The translations under genes and the position numbers were made by a program. DNA of 38,184 nucleotides from a virus, in the IMG/VR virus record IMGVR_UViG_3300042898_000689, positions 1-38,184 of that record, one strand, 5' to 3'. Below are positions 15,989 through 25,827 of this stretch, piece by piece (the stretch's first letter is position 1; each line of letters opens with the position of its first letter). Under the pieces are notes generated by a model, which saw only the letters and a program-made list of their open reading frames with translations, ran no database searches and was not told the origin of the DNA.

Positions 15989-18319
15989 TTACCATTCAGC
16001 CAAAACTGCAATTGCCCATGAAGTTCCATTATTATAAGTCACAGATGGACGAAACGCTGCTAATGCTGTGTTGACATTGAAATCGCATTCAATGTTATAA
16101 TTAGTTGAATAATTATTTAAGATTGATGTAATTGTAGCCACATTTGACCCATCAAAAACAGCAATATTTCCCGAAAGGGAGGGTGTTACTGGATTTGTAA
16201 GTTGATTAGTAGTTGGTCTTAATGGAACAGGCAATGCCGCTCCCATGCGTTGAGGAACGCCAGCACCAGAGGTAATCCCATTCATTTTGAAATACGGAAA
16301 ATACTGATAATAGCGTTGACACATAGCCAACTCAGTTGCGTAAGTTCGTTCTTCAAACGGAGTAGCAACAGACCCACGTTCAACTTGAATACCCCAAATA
16401 TCTATTCGGATATTTGGCTGCAAACCAATTGAACCTGCACGGCCCGCATATGCGGAACCGAGAGAACTATAAATTCCCAATCGTAAACGGCTGTCTTGGT
16501 TTGTACCAAGGCTTTTACCAGCCAAATCTGGCAAGGTCCCTGTGACTGAGTAACGAGTCCATGTCGTGTCGACTGTGACAGAACCAAAATCTGGTAGAAC
16601 AATTGCCGAAGGTGAACCTCCAGTACCAAAGTTTTGTTGGAACTCAATACCAATTTTTGGTGTACCGCTGCCCGATCTAGCCCAAAATGAAACTGTTACA
16701 GGCGCACCAGCCAAAGATCGCACATCTTCAATGGACTGGTACAATCCAAGATAGTTTGTAGAAGTTGATTGACCAGAATCAGTATATAAAGATACATAAA
16801 ATTTGGGTGTGTATCCACCAAAGTTTGCTGCCATCCCAAAATTTTGGGTTGACATACCTGAAGTAAAACTTGAGTTCCATCCATTTCCTTCCAACTGCCA
16901 ACGGTCTGAACCGTACTGAAGGTTTTGAAAACGAACACTTAGAAAACCTGCTAAACGCTGATTTACTCTGAAATCGCCATTCATAATAAAGTTTTTGTAT
17001 CCAGTACTAACGCCTTGCGGCCCAATTGGGCCAGCAACACCCTGAATACCCTGAATACCTTGGATACCTTGCGGTCCCGTTGGTCCCGTTGGTCCCGCTG
17101 GTCCCGCTGGACCTGTAGCACCGTCAACGCCATTAGTGCCTGCAACTCCTGGAATCCCAGGAGCGCCATCGTTGCCCGCAGGACCAGTAGCCCCAGTTGG
17201 CCCAAGTTGCGTATACATAACCTGAGTTGCCGTCAAAATAATTGACGGAACAGCAGGAGAAACTGGAGATGTCCCAGCAGGAAGAGACTCAACCTTTAAA
17301 TCTGTGCTAGTACCGCTCCAAAAAACTTGAACAAAATCGTTAGCAGCGGCTTCAGCAACATAGTTAATGGTTAAAACTTGACGGTTTGGATCAGAAGAAC
17401 TTTTCCTAGCCTGCAAATCTAACTCTGTAGCAGAATCAGGATAATCAGTTCCGTTTAACTTCAACCAAAAGATTGCTTTCTCAACAGAGTTTGCCAAGTT
17501 AGTGATCTGTATAGAAAAAGTTAGACTGTAAACGCCAGCATAAGCAAAAGTAATTTCGTCACCATTCTCAACAGTGACACCATTACCATCAGCAGTTGAA
17601 CCAATTGCAATAACTTGAGCAGCCGAGGTAGACGCTAAAGACTGGTCGGTCATATCATAAAAAGAACCCCAGTAACCAAGTGCGCCACCAGCGCCCGTGT
17701 TACCTGTGACTCCTTGAATACCCTGTGGACCTGTAGGACCAACATCACCCGTATTACCCGTGGCTCCCGTAGCGCCAACTAACCCCTGTGGGCCTGTTGG
17801 CCCCATTGCTCCTGTAGCACCTACGTTTCCCGTAAGACCGATTGGACCTTGGGGACCAGTTGGACCCATATCGCCCGTAGACCCGATTGGACCCGTAGGA
17901 CCGACATCACCTGTTGCGCCAATGGGACCGACTGCACCAGTAGGACCCATTGCGCCAGTAGAACCAATGGGTCCGATAGCACCAGTTGCTCCCACAGCCC
18001 CCTGAGGTCCCGTAGGACCGATTGCACCCGTAATACCCTGCAAACCCTGAGGACCAGTCGCTCCAATGGCTCCTGTGGCCCCTACGGGGCCTGTGGGACC
18101 AGCAATACCTGTCGCACCAGTCGCTCCAACAGGTCCAGTAGCACCAGTTGGACCAATAGGACCAGACGAGTACGGCAGGGCTGTCCATGTGGCAACGCCA
18201 GTACCTACTTTAAACTTGCCCGTATCTGTTTCCAAACCCATCTCACCAATAGCGAGAATCGGGTTGACGCTAGTCCAGTTTGCGGCTGTGCCACGTCGAA
18301 ATTGGATTTGAGTTGCCAT
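15989..18319 (-). CDS. Collagen-like tail fibre / receptor-binding protein
   Basis: 776 aa. The N-terminus [20 protein letters not shown], then [17 protein letters not shown], is the Mtd/hyaluronidase-type baseplate-attachment cap (about 1-48). Gly-X-Y repeats (mostly [12 protein letters not shown]) cover about 53-212. A C1q/TNF-like beta domain (about 213-370; [34 protein letters not shown]) follows. A second Gly-X-Y block (about 372-445, with three GIQ triplets) leads to a lectin-like C-terminal domain (about 447-776; [23 protein letters not shown]-like end). It should form a trimeric fibre that contacts the host surface. The repeats make this stretch prone to length change by recombination. 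Confidence 0.88.
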   Translation of the reverse strand: MATQIQFRRGTAANWTSVNPILAIGEMGLETDTGKFKVGTGVATWTALPYSSGPIGPTGATGPVGATGATGIAGPTGPVGATGAIGATGPQGLQGITGAIGPTGPQGAVGATGAIGPIGSTGAMGPTGAVGPIGATGDVGPTGPIGSTGDMGPTGPQGPIGLTGNVGATGAMGPTGPQGLVGATGATGNTGDVGPTGPQGIQGVTGNTGAGGALGYWGSFYDMTDQSLASTSAAQVIAIGSTADGNGVTVENGDEITFAYAGVYSLTFSIQITNLANSVEKAIFWLKLNGTDYPDSATELDLQARKSSSDPNRQVLTINYVAEAAANDFVQVFWSGTSTDLKVESLPAGTSPVSPAVPSIILTATQVMYTQLGPTGATGPAGNDGAPGIPGVAGTNGVDGATGPAGPAGPTGPTGPQGIQGIQGIQGVAGPIGPQGVSTGYKNFIMNGDFRVNQRLAGFLSVRFQNLQYGSDRWQLEGNGWNSSFTSGMSTQNFGMAANFGGYTPKFYVSLYTDSGQSTSTNYLGLYQSIEDVRSLAGAPVTVSFWARSGSGTPKIGIEFQQNFGTGGSPSAIVLPDFGSVTVDTTWTRYSVTGTLPDLAGKSLGTNQDSRLRLGIYSSLGSAYAGRAGSIGLQPNIRIDIWGIQVERGSVATPFEERTYATELAMCQRYYQYFPYFKMNGITSGAGVPQRMGAALPVPLRPTTNQLTNPVTPSLSGNIAVFDGSNVATITSILNNYSTNYNIECDFNVNTALAAFRPSVTYNNGTSWAIAVLAEW

Positions 18320-18708
18320 TAAATCACACCACCAGCATCAAGGGGCAAAATGCCACCATAAATAGACCAAGGAGATCCACCATCCACATTGTAAGTTCCA
18401 CCCATAGGACCAGTAGATCCCGTAGCGCCAGTAGGTCCAGCAGGACCCGTAGCACCAATCATGTCAACCCCAGCAGGCCAAACACCTGCTGTCTTTGGAC
18501 CAAATATTGTCCATGTGGAAGAATTAATGTAGAAATCTCCGTTAGCACCCGTCGCACCCGTAGGGTTCGACGTGCCATACAACAAAGTTGTTGTAATGCC
18601 GCTACCACCAGCCGTGCCAGACCATTCCTCAACAGAGGCAAGAATGACACGCATAATGTTTGCGTTAAACGGTTCTACCCCAGGAATAGGGTTCTTCCAC
18701 TCAGCCAT
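18319..18708 (-). CDS. Short collagen-like fibre-associated protein
   Basis: 129 aa, TAATG-coupled on both sides. The N-terminus ([20 protein letters not shown]) is followed by a beta segment ([20 protein letters not shown]) and a single short Gly-X-Y run ([20 protein letters not shown], about 84-103). It probably assembles with the large fibre encoded next, either as a connector or as an independent short fibre. It shares GATGA/GDFYIN-type fibre sequence but has no receptor domain. Confidence 0.75.
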   Translation of the reverse strand: MAEWKNPIPGVEPFNANIMRVILASVEEWSGTAGGSGITTTLLYGTSNPTGATGANGDFYINSSTWTIFGPKTAGVWPAGVDMIGATGPAGPTGATGSTGPMGGTYNVDGGSPWSIYGGILPLDAGGVI

Positions 18709-19367
18709 TAAAAACCGATTGCAATATAACTGACACGGACTGTTTGGCTAACAGCACGATTAACGGTCCAACCCAAACCAAATGGGTTAACAACATCTAC
18801 AGTAAAACAGCGGACTTGAAAACCATTGGCATTTCTACCAAAGATCGACATAAACTGTGTAGGAACAGTAGCGTCACCGCTGGATACAACAACAGTAGTG
18901 CATTCAGTTGGGAATGAACCGTCAACAAAAGCAACAGTTGCCTCACCGACAGAGTTCGTTGTTACAACTGCATCGCGGGCCTTAATGATCTGACCCTGAT
19001 TAGCCATTCTTGGGCGGAACGTCAGCGGTGTAACCGCAGAATCATCCACATACTGCTTCCGAGTAAATTGATTAGCAGTAGTTGGATTAGTTGCAGGACC
19101 AGATGGGATACCAGTAAACGCTGTTGTGCCATCAATCTTTACACGCAAATTGTCTGCGTTATCAACATACTGTTTTCTAGCAAACTGATTAGGACTACTA
19201 GGGTCAGTACCAGGACCGCTCGGAATTGCCGTAAACGCTTTACTAGCGTCACGAACAATAACTTCATTGTTAATGTAATTAACAATGTCGTCAAAGTTTT
19301 GGTTTGCCTGAGAAGACTCAATCGGAGTCCCAGGAATAAAAGTATAAGTTTTAGCAACAACAGTCAT
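18708..19367 (-). CDS. Tail protein with internal duplication, putative fibre/spike
   Basis: 219 aa. Two tandem repeats of about 35 aa are visible: DASKAFTAIPSGPGTDPSSP then NQFARKQYVDNAD (about 39-71), and DGTTAFTGIPSGPATNPTTA then NQFTRKQYVDDSA (about 79-111). The C-terminal half is beta-rich (VTTNSVGEATVAFVDGSFP; VRVSYIAIGF), as in fibre-tip and adhesin domains that end with the last strand at the C-terminus. The KQYVDxA phrase is common in phage tail-fibre shaft repeats. It overlaps the upstream tail gene by 4 nt. Confidence 0.75.
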   Translation of the reverse strand: MTVVAKTYTFIPGTPIESSQANQNFDDIVNYINNEVIVRDASKAFTAIPSGPGTDPSSPNQFARKQYVDNADNLRVKIDGTTAFTGIPSGPATNPTTANQFTRKQYVDDSAVTPLTFRPRMANQGQIIKARDAVVTTNSVGEATVAFVDGSFPTECTTVVVSSGDATVPTQFMSIFGRNANGFQVRCFTVDVVNPFGLGWTVNRAVSQTVRVSYIAIGF

Positions 19368-20995
19368 CGTACTCTCCTAGGTACAAACTTAAAGATCAAA
19401 GCATCAACACCCCAAAAAACAGGGGCCTGAGGATTTACAGGATCGGGGATAGATAAAACTTCTCCACCGACCTTTAGACAAACCGCACGGGAAACGCCAA
19501 GGTTTGCTCCACGGTCAACATACGCATAATTGCCCGCTCTAGCCCACAAAGAACCAGTTCCGTCGTTATTTCCCCATTCCGATGAAGGATCATCCCAAAC
19601 ATCAGCATTAACAGAACTACCACTTGCTTCAGAACGAAACAGAAAGTTTTTAATAGGAATACTAGGGTCATAGTTTGCATATGAAACAACAGGCAAATCA
19701 TAAGCCTGTTCAACTTGCATAACCACTTCAGTTCGTCGCCAACGTTTCTTAACAGCAGGTTCACCCAAGTCAACCCAACGTGTTCGATAGTAAGAGTTAA
19801 TTGGGACAATGCCCGTTGCTCCACCCATGTTGTCGTAAAACTGATCGTGAACATCAAGACGATAAATCAGATTAGTGCCATGCAAATAACCTAAATAATC
19901 GTCATTGCGATGACCACGGGCATAAGGGCCAGCCTGCAACGAATATTTCGTCCAAGAAGCACCCGACTTTAATCTTGTATCCAAAACAAAAGTTACACCA
20001 CGAGGAACCGCAGGGTACTCGTCCCAAGGAACGCTAACCCACAAACGATTCTCAATCCAACCCAACTCAACATTATCAATCAACGCAGTCGGGATAGACC
20101 CATCACGCATTGCAGGCCAAATCTGTTCAAACACCCAATTAACGCTACTGCCGTTATAAACATTTAAACCAGTTTGATGGTCAAAGAAAAACAAACCAGC
20201 AGGAGTAGCCAAAGCACCCGAATGAGAAACAGCACCAACCGTATTAGAAATGTTTACAACCGAAAACGACTCAGCAGAGTAACCGTACACCGCATAAACA
20301 GAGTCACGTTTAAAAACAATTAGTTGATCGCCAAACGGAACAATAGCCGTAATGTAATCAGAATCCTTACCATCATCAATGTCAATGTAATCTTGCGTAC
20401 GCCAATTCTCACCAGAATTATCAAACGTATTAGCCCAAGAAAAACGCACACGGTTAGGATAATTCGTACCCGACTCCCATGTACTAGCCACCCACATATA
20501 ACCCGCATGGACAGCAGCATGATCCGCCCTGGGCATATTCCCAGAAGTCGGAGTAGTCGTATCATTAAACGCAGTAGTCAACGTTGACGCAGTAGCACCA
20601 TCCCACTTTGCAACATCAGCATTACCACGAACCCAATAATTAAAATTATTAAACGTGACAGGACAAACTTCCTGCGTAGCGGAACCCAAACTGGAACCAA
20701 CAGTAGACCAAGTGGAACCAGTCCCAGCCTTAATAGTCGTACCAACCTGAAACATTGTATAAACAGTTCCAGAATCGTTATACGACCAAATAGTATCAGG
20801 AGTTCCACCTGTGGTCGATGCAGAGAACGGGGTAACACCCCGTCGAACCTGAAAACCACCACGACGATCAATGTCAACATTCAACAAATCAGGAGACTCA
20901 TTCTCAGCCAACCTGAAAGTATCAGAAACAAGATTTAAACCGCCAGTAAAATCACGCAGCGTATAAAGTTGAGTACGTCTAGGAGTAGTACGCAT
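19364..20995 (-). CDS. Tail/stopper protein (beta-propeller-like; P22 gp10-type DNA stabilisation role)
   Basis: 543 aa. The N-terminal phrase DFTGGLNLVSDTFRLAENES then PDLLNVDIDRRGGFQVRRG is the hallmark opening of podovirus tail or packaged-DNA-stabilisation proteins. Repeated WSYNDSG / VRFSWANTF / LIVFKRDSVYAVYGYS-type strands through about 60-330 suggest a beta-propeller; a beta-rich C-terminus follows. It lies directly after the head-tail adaptor and should close the portal channel and bear the fibres. The assignment to a gp10-like role is by motif and gene order, not by alignment. Confidence 0.78.
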   Translation of the reverse strand: MRTTPRRTQLYTLRDFTGGLNLVSDTFRLAENESPDLLNVDIDRRGGFQVRRGVTPFSASTTGGTPDTIWSYNDSGTVYTMFQVGTTIKAGTGSTWSTVGSSLGSATQEVCPVTFNNFNYWVRGNADVAKWDGATASTLTTAFNDTTTPTSGNMPRADHAAVHAGYMWVASTWESGTNYPNRVRFSWANTFDNSGENWRTQDYIDIDDGKDSDYITAIVPFGDQLIVFKRDSVYAVYGYSAESFSVVNISNTVGAVSHSGALATPAGLFFFDHQTGLNVYNGSSVNWVFEQIWPAMRDGSIPTALIDNVELGWIENRLWVSVPWDEYPAVPRGVTFVLDTRLKSGASWTKYSLQAGPYARGHRNDDYLGYLHGTNLIYRLDVHDQFYDNMGGATGIVPINSYYRTRWVDLGEPAVKKRWRRTEVVMQVEQAYDLPVVSYANYDPSIPIKNFLFRSEASGSSVNADVWDDPSSEWGNNDGTGSLWARAGNYAYVDRGANLGVSRAVCLKVGGEVLSIPDPVNPQAPVFWGVDALIFKFVPRRVR

Positions 20996-21669
20996 CAGTC
21001 AAACGGGTAATTCAAACGGTCCTGCTGGCGAACCCGTGGGCCACCACCAAGAACAAGAGGATACGGACCAGGAGCATCGCCATACTGCTTCTTCAACAAA
21101 TCCATCTCAGCATTAAACGCATTAATGAACTGACCCGCCATCTCAGGATCTTCCTGCTGCAAATACGCCATACCCAAAAGATACAAACGCACAGCATCAT
21201 GGAAATCCTCAGGGAAATCAGGTACAGCACCAGCACCATCAGCAACCCAATCGTTAACCTTACGATAACCACGAAGATAAAGAACTTCACCAGCAGCAGG
21301 AGTCGGATACAACCTCAGGTTGTCGCCCCAAACGTTAAAGAACTCAACAGAACCATTATTCGTCTGATACGGCAAATATGCCGCTTCAGCCTCATCACGA
21401 CCCAAATAACGCAAACGGGCATCATTGCGAACAATCGACGTAATCTCATCCACATAAGGGGACAAACTAGACAACGGATAATCCTCTTGATCGTTAACAG
21501 TAGTTAACGTCCAAGACGTTTCAAAGAACGGCCAACGCTTACGAGTCCGAGCAATCTTAATCGTAGCGTCCCTAGCCCAAACATCCAAAAGATCATTCGG
21601 GACTTCAGATTCGTCCAAATCAAGGTGCTGTCGCACATAGCGACGTAACTGATCCAAAGTATAAGCCAT
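20995..21669 (-). CDS. Head-tail adaptor protein (P22 gp4 / phage adaptor family-like)
   Basis: 224 aa. It opens YTLDQLRRYVRQHLDLDESE and has the helical pattern WARDATIKIARTRKRWPFFE. A central beta part follows (VEFFNVWGDNLRLYPTPAAG, EVLYLRGYRKV). The C-terminal helix region is FPEDFHDAVRLYLLGMAYLQ. This pattern is typical of the podovirus/siphovirus adaptor that sits under the portal. It is TGATG/TAATG-coupled to both neighbours. Confidence 0.82.
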   Translation of the reverse strand: MAYTLDQLRRYVRQHLDLDESEVPNDLLDVWARDATIKIARTRKRWPFFETSWTLTTVNDQEDYPLSSLSPYVDEITSIVRNDARLRYLGRDEAEAAYLPYQTNNGSVEFFNVWGDNLRLYPTPAAGEVLYLRGYRKVNDWVADGAGAVPDFPEDFHDAVRLYLLGMAYLQQEDPEMAGQFINAFNAEMDLLKKQYGDAPGPYPLVLGGGPRVRQQDRLNYPFD

Positions 21670-21923
21670 TAGATTTCACCACGAGAACGAAGATGACCGA
21701 CACACCATTCAGTACCCCGTGCAGGACGAGCCTTGCAAGGTTCACCAACCTTAGTCATGCCAGAACACCCAATATGGGTATCAACAACAGTTTCAGTAGG
21801 CAAAGAAAAACCAGAACCAATCGCAGGAACAGCAGCATTGTGATGTTGAATCCTAGAAGAATCCGTAACACCACCCGACGCTGGAACAGCATTCGCTCCG
21901 TAACTAATTGCAATCTGCCTCAA
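21669..21923 (-). CDS. Small protein with Cys/His zinc-finger-like motif
   Basis: 84 aa. The C-terminal half, CSGMTKVGEPCKARPARGTE then WCVGH, gives Cys-x9-Cys-x10-Cys-x3-His, a spacing seen in DUF5763-like small zinc-binding proteins. The N-terminal half is low-complexity (ISYGANAVPASGGVTDSSRI). It is the first gene after the hairpin that follows the capsid gene. Possible head decoration or assembly factor; function unknown. Confidence 0.72.
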   Translation of the reverse strand: MRQIAISYGANAVPASGGVTDSSRIQHHNAAVPAIGSGFSLPTETVVDTHIGCSGMTKVGEPCKARPARGTEWCVGHLRSRGEI

Positions 21924-21942
21924 AGAAACCCCTTAAAATAGG

Positions 21943-21974
21943 AACGGGGCGGGGGCCGAAACCCCCGCCCCGTT
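21943..21974 (-). terminator. Strong GC hairpin after the major capsid gene
   Basis: AACGGGGCGGGGG pairs perfectly with CCCCCGCCCCGTT (13 bp) around a 6-nt loop. In the transcribed direction it is followed by CCTATTTTAAGG, only a short T-run. It sits 25-56 nt after the capsid stop and 20 nt before the next gene, so it probably attenuates rather than stops transcription. That would give high capsid output and lower tail-gene expression, or protect the capsid mRNA 3' end. Confidence 0.8.
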
Positions 21975-21998
21975 ACAAATGCTTGATAAAGATTATTA

Positions 21999-22955
21999 TC
22001 AGGCAGTCTTGGCGGTGAGAACACCCTGACGAGCGCGGTTGCTAATCGTCAGTTCGCCGTAGCACAGGATTTGTGCGTAACGTGCATCTTGGTTGTTCGG
22101 ACGAACAAACGGAGTTGGCTTAAACCAGTTATCCGAGTGACCGACAAGACGGATGTACTTGGTGTTAAGGAAGTACATATCGCCAGCCGTGACATAGTTG
22201 TCATAAACAATAGGCGCACCCTTGAACAGAAGGTTCTGGAAACCACCATCAGCGGTCTTAGCGTCCATGAAACGCTCTTGTGGCTGAAGAAGGTCTTCAT
22301 ACTTCTCAAACAAAGCACGGGTCGTGAGAATCACGTTCGGCTGATCGTTGCCAGCAGAAACCGTGTTGTAAGCCGTACGCATCTGGGCGAGCGTAAGCGC
22401 ACCAGCAGACGTGTTCTTGTGGCCAGGAGCCCACCAAGTATCAGTAGCCTGATTGATGCCACCAATGTTGGTTGACGTGCTGTCTTTCACAAGGGCTTCA
22501 AGGCCAAGCCAATCCTTGCCAGAGTTGCCAGTAGCGTTAGAGGTAAGACCCGACGAAATAAACATCTGGTCAAACTTTTCGGTAATGGTTTCTTCCGCTT
22601 GGAAGGTCTTCGCCTCAAGAAGATCAATGATCTGCTCTTCTGAGTTGTTCTGTGCTTCTTCGATACCAGAAATGGTGATCGACGCAGCGTACTGCTTCCA
22701 GTTGAACTCAGCAGAGGTGATACCAGTCTGCGGAGTAATGTTGATCGTGTCATACGCCGAGTATGACGCAGCAGTACCGTTCTGTCCGTAAAGAAGCGGG
22801 AGGACGATCTTAGAACCACCAGAGATGGTACGGACCTGACCAGCCTGCTTCAGAAAGTAAACAAACGGACGTGCCGAAAACACGTTATCAACCAACTTAG
22901 GCATGTGGTTCGCCAGAGTGGTTGAAAGGATTGTATCGTAATTAGGGTTAGGCAT
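21999..22955 (-). CDS. Major capsid protein
   Basis: 318 aa. It opens PNPNYDTILSTTLANHMPKL, followed by FSARPFVYFLKQAGQVRTIS and GGSKIVLPLLYGQNGTAASY, the pattern of HK97-fold coat proteins with a short N-arm. The end has VRLVGHSDNWFKPTPFVRPN, a typical A-domain/P-loop region. It follows the scaffold gene by 25 nt with a good AAGGATAAGA ribosome-binding site, and is followed by the strong hairpin at 21943. It would form the icosahedral shell. Which coat subfamily it belongs to needs profile comparison. Confidence 0.9.
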   Translation of the reverse strand: MPNPNYDTILSTTLANHMPKLVDNVFSARPFVYFLKQAGQVRTISGGSKIVLPLLYGQNGTAASYSAYDTINITPQTGITSAEFNWKQYAASITISGIEEAQNNSEEQIIDLLEAKTFQAEETITEKFDQMFISSGLTSNATGNSGKDWLGLEALVKDSTSTNIGGINQATDTWWAPGHKNTSAGALTLAQMRTAYNTVSAGNDQPNVILTTRALFEKYEDLLQPQERFMDAKTADGGFQNLLFKGAPIVYDNYVTAGDMYFLNTKYIRLVGHSDNWFKPTPFVRPNNQDARYAQILCYGELTISNRARQGVLTAKTA

Positions 22956-22980
22956 TTCTTATCCTTGGAATTAGAGGTGC

Positions 22981-23775
22981 TTATGCACCCAATGACTTCT
23001 TGGCTGCCAGATACGCTTCCCGCAAAGAACCAAACCCCTCGTTGCCAGCAGGACCAACAGATCCATTACGACCAGCACCATTATGCACAGTCTTAGAAGC
23101 CTGCCGTTTGGCATTAACTCGCTTCTGTTCTTCTGCCTTCTTCGCTTCAACCTCTGCAAGACGAGCCTGCAAAGAACTAAAGTTCATGTCGGCATAAGCA
23201 GAACGAAGATTAGGGAAACCACCCTTAATTGCGTGAGCAAACAAAGTTGATTCATCGAAATCTCCATACTGACTACGCATAGAGTTCAGTTCCGCTTCGA
23301 TAGCGGCCTGGGTTGCGGCTTGTTCCTGCGCTGCAATCTTCTGCTCAAGAATAACAATGCGCTGTTCATCAGGATCAAGATCCATAAAAGAATCTGTTTC
23401 CTGAACATCCATTCCTACCCCAAAAGCCTCTCCAAGAGCCTTAAGTGTGTTGGCAGGATCAGAACGCAATGCTTCCGTTATGGCTTCAGCATCAGCGAGG
23501 CGTTGCCGCATATCGGCTAGTTCTTGAGTCTTCTTTGTGTAATCAGACTGTCGAAGATAACCGTTTCGTGCTTCATCTAGGGTGATCTGAGAACCTTCGA
23601 CTTCAAAAAGATAGTCTTCAGGTGAATCAGATTCCGAAACAAAATCACTAGATTCGTATGAATCTCCGCTGATCGGGTTGTTCTCTCCGTCAGAATAATC
23701 TGCCGAATCGAATCCTTCAGTTGAGTCAAACGAACCTTCAGCCACCGAAGCATCGGTGGTATCAATATCACTCAT
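22981..23775 (-). CDS. Capsid scaffolding protein
   Basis: 264 aa, acidic N-terminus (Asp/Ser/Glu-rich, about 1-55). Then FEVEGSQITLDEARNGYLRQ and SDYTKKTQELADMRQRL, which is the common opening of the scaffold helix. Long coiled coil follows to about 210, and a basic C-terminus (KRQASKTVHNGAGRNG) would bind the coat protein. It lies between portal and capsid genes as expected. AAGGAAAAA precedes the ATG. Confidence 0.88.
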   Translation of the reverse strand: MSDIDTTDASVAEGSFDSTEGFDSADYSDGENNPISGDSYESSDFVSESDSPEDYLFEVEGSQITLDEARNGYLRQSDYTKKTQELADMRQRLADAEAITEALRSDPANTLKALGEAFGVGMDVQETDSFMDLDPDEQRIVILEQKIAAQEQAATQAAIEAELNSMRSQYGDFDESTLFAHAIKGGFPNLRSAYADMNFSSLQARLAEVEAKKAEEQKRVNAKRQASKTVHNGAGRNGSVGPAGNEGFGSLREAYLAAKKSLGA

Positions 23776-23789
23776 TTTTTCCTTGGAGT

Positions 23790-23806
23790 CCCATGACGAT
23801 CATGGG
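23790..23806 (-). promoter_or_regulatory. 7-bp hairpin in the leader between portal and scaffold
   Basis: CCCATGA / TCATGGG around CGA in the leader between the GGGACACTTTT element (23833-23838) and the scaffold start. It could set mRNA stability or translation of the scaffold-capsid transcript, or be an operator. Confidence 0.4.
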
Positions 23807-23815
23807 TTATTCCCT

Positions 23816-23839
23816 ATTAGAGATATTAAAAGTGTCCCG
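23816..23839 (-). promoter_or_regulatory. GGGACA-type late element before scaffold/capsid
   Basis: CGGGACACTTTTAATATCTC then TAATAGGG. It lies right after the portal stop and 40-60 nt before the scaffold start, a sensible place to boost scaffold and capsid transcription. Confidence 0.6.
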
Positions 23840-23841
23840 AA

Positions 23842-25815
23842 TTAAAGTTGCAAGCCCATTTGGTTTTGCAACTGAGCAAGCAATTCAGGAGGCAAACCGC
23901 CCTGACCAGTTTGTGACATATTGGTTTGCGGAGCAGGTTGCATACCCGCTTGTTCCATACCGCCAGCATTTTGAGCAGCCAACAAATCCATAGGATTCAT
24001 TTGCTCACCATTCATGCCAGGTTCACCCTTAGGTGGACCCATACCAGCATCAGGACCCATAGGCATAGCATTAGGGTCCTGTGGCATAGGTTGACCGTCA
24101 GGTCCCATAGCCATTGGCGGAGGCGGAGGCATCATAAATTTGCCTGGAGATTTAATACCAAAACCAAACTGAAGCACATGCTTAGCAATCTGCTGAGGAT
24201 CAATAACAGACCCAATAAGCGGAGCCAAACTATTCATCATTGCAACAGCCTGCTGACGACGGAAAGTATCATTCTGTGGCTGAGTAGAACCGCCCTCAAC
24301 TTGGAAATCAAACTCACCCTCAATGTCATCAGGTGTAAAATCAAACCAAAACTGTTGACCCTCAGCACCAACAATGCGTGCAGCCTGCTCACCAGTCATA
24401 TACTGCTGAGCCAACTGAACGATCTTGCGAGCAATATTGCCAATAGCAAGTTCGATCAAAGCCAACTTATCCGCAGACCTAGCGTTACTGGCATCCTGAA
24501 TCATCGCTGCTTCAGTAGCAGTACGGCGCACCTCAGGGGTTGCGCCACGAGCGTATTCATTCACACCCGAAACCTTATCCATATCAGCCTCAATGATTTG
24601 GCTGTACTGATAAAGATCACCAGACATGGGAGTAATCGGAACAGGCAAAATAACATCACCAAGAGGCTGATTGTCATCAACAACCTCAATAGCAACGTTA
24701 TCTTCGTTAGATTCAAGCCCTTGACGGCCTTCAGGTCCAAGCGCAGAAGCACGGTACAGATATTTGCGACCGTACTTCTTACGATGGTTCATCATTTGTG
24801 AACGAGTCTTGTTAAGTTCCTGTTGGGGAGCCTCAATCATTTCAAGATCACCGATGGGGTAAAACTCATCGGGGATTTCGTAGTTTGCAATAAACTCGTA
24901 AGGATGGCCAAACTCGTATGGCATTTCCTGAGGGTCAATTAGGAAATCATCTCCACCTTCAGCAAAAACAGAAATGGTTTCACGTTGAAGATCGTAGAAT
25001 TCCCAGACCGTAACACGTTGAATGTCGCTATCGACCTTACGTTTTTGATCTTGAGTCAACCAATCAGACGAAAGGACAGCATCAGCCTTCAGATCACGAC
25101 GGACCCGACCGTTGTAACGGCTGTCTTCCTTAACTTCCTCAATAGGACGGATAATGCGTTGAGCAATCCATTTAGCGTCTTCCAAAGACGTTGCTTCAGG
25201 GTCAACGAACATATCAAACGGAGAAACACGTTCCAAATACGGTTGATCCTCAAGGATAACCATCTTTGATTCAGGAACATTCGCTGCAATTTCCTCATCC
25301 GTAGGCACTTCATTGGCCATTTCAGGATTTTCCATTGCATATTCATCAGCCTGAGCAACCATTTCCTCAAACTGACCACGTTTTTCGCCTTCGGAAAGTT
25401 CTTCTTCCCCTTCAGCAAATTTATAACCAACTTTAATCCAACCGTGGCCGACAGTTAGAAAGTCTTTTGCGGCACGACGAAAAGGAGTGCGGAAATTGTA
25501 GTGTCTCCACCAGTAATTAATGACAGATTCAGTAATTACAGCACGATCCTCGTCCGCAGGACGATTAGCCATAACCTCAATCTTTGGATGATTGACAGTA
25601 ATGGACGGGAAAATTACGTTAATTGTTGAAAACGCAATATTGATCGCAATGCGATCTTCTTCGCCAATTCCCTTAGGGAAATGCTTGCCTTTATACAGGT
25701 CAAGCATACGTTCCCAAGTCTTATCCAAACCAGTTTCTTCGCGCCAACGCTTAGCGTGGTCAAGACGATTACGGTATCGCTTTAAAGATTCGGATTTAGA
25801 TATTTTTTTAGCCAT
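23842..25815 (-). CDS. Portal protein
   Basis: 657 aa, the usual length of podovirus portals. The N-terminal part, RWREETGLDKTWERMLDLYK and INIAFSTINVIFPSITVNHP, is the standard portal opening. The middle has PYLERVSPFDMFVDPEATSL, and the wing/crown helices include SQMMNHRKKYGRKYLYRAS and EVRRTATEAAMIQDASNARS. The C-terminus (about 565-657) is Pro/Met/Gln-rich and disordered. Twelve copies would form the packaging vertex that docks TerL and later the adaptor. The gene is followed immediately by the GGGACACTTTT element. Confidence 0.93.
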   Translation of the reverse strand: MAKKISKSESLKRYRNRLDHAKRWREETGLDKTWERMLDLYKGKHFPKGIGEEDRIAINIAFSTINVIFPSITVNHPKIEVMANRPADEDRAVITESVINYWWRHYNFRTPFRRAAKDFLTVGHGWIKVGYKFAEGEEELSEGEKRGQFEEMVAQADEYAMENPEMANEVPTDEEIAANVPESKMVILEDQPYLERVSPFDMFVDPEATSLEDAKWIAQRIIRPIEEVKEDSRYNGRVRRDLKADAVLSSDWLTQDQKRKVDSDIQRVTVWEFYDLQRETISVFAEGGDDFLIDPQEMPYEFGHPYEFIANYEIPDEFYPIGDLEMIEAPQQELNKTRSQMMNHRKKYGRKYLYRASALGPEGRQGLESNEDNVAIEVVDDNQPLGDVILPVPITPMSGDLYQYSQIIEADMDKVSGVNEYARGATPEVRRTATEAAMIQDASNARSADKLALIELAIGNIARKIVQLAQQYMTGEQAARIVGAEGQQFWFDFTPDDIEGEFDFQVEGGSTQPQNDTFRRQQAVAMMNSLAPLIGSVIDPQQIAKHVLQFGFGIKSPGKFMMPPPPPMAMGPDGQPMPQDPNAMPMGPDAGMGPPKGEPGMNGEQMNPMDLLAAQNAGGMEQAGMQPAPQTNMSQTGQGGLPPELLAQLQNQMGLQL

Positions 25816-25827
25816 TAGAAATGTGCC

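Noticed and set aside
15989-18711. Plus-strand ORFs with Gly/Pro/Thr repeats opposite the fibre gene
   Set aside because: They are the mirror of the collagen-like repeats and have no SD or operon context.
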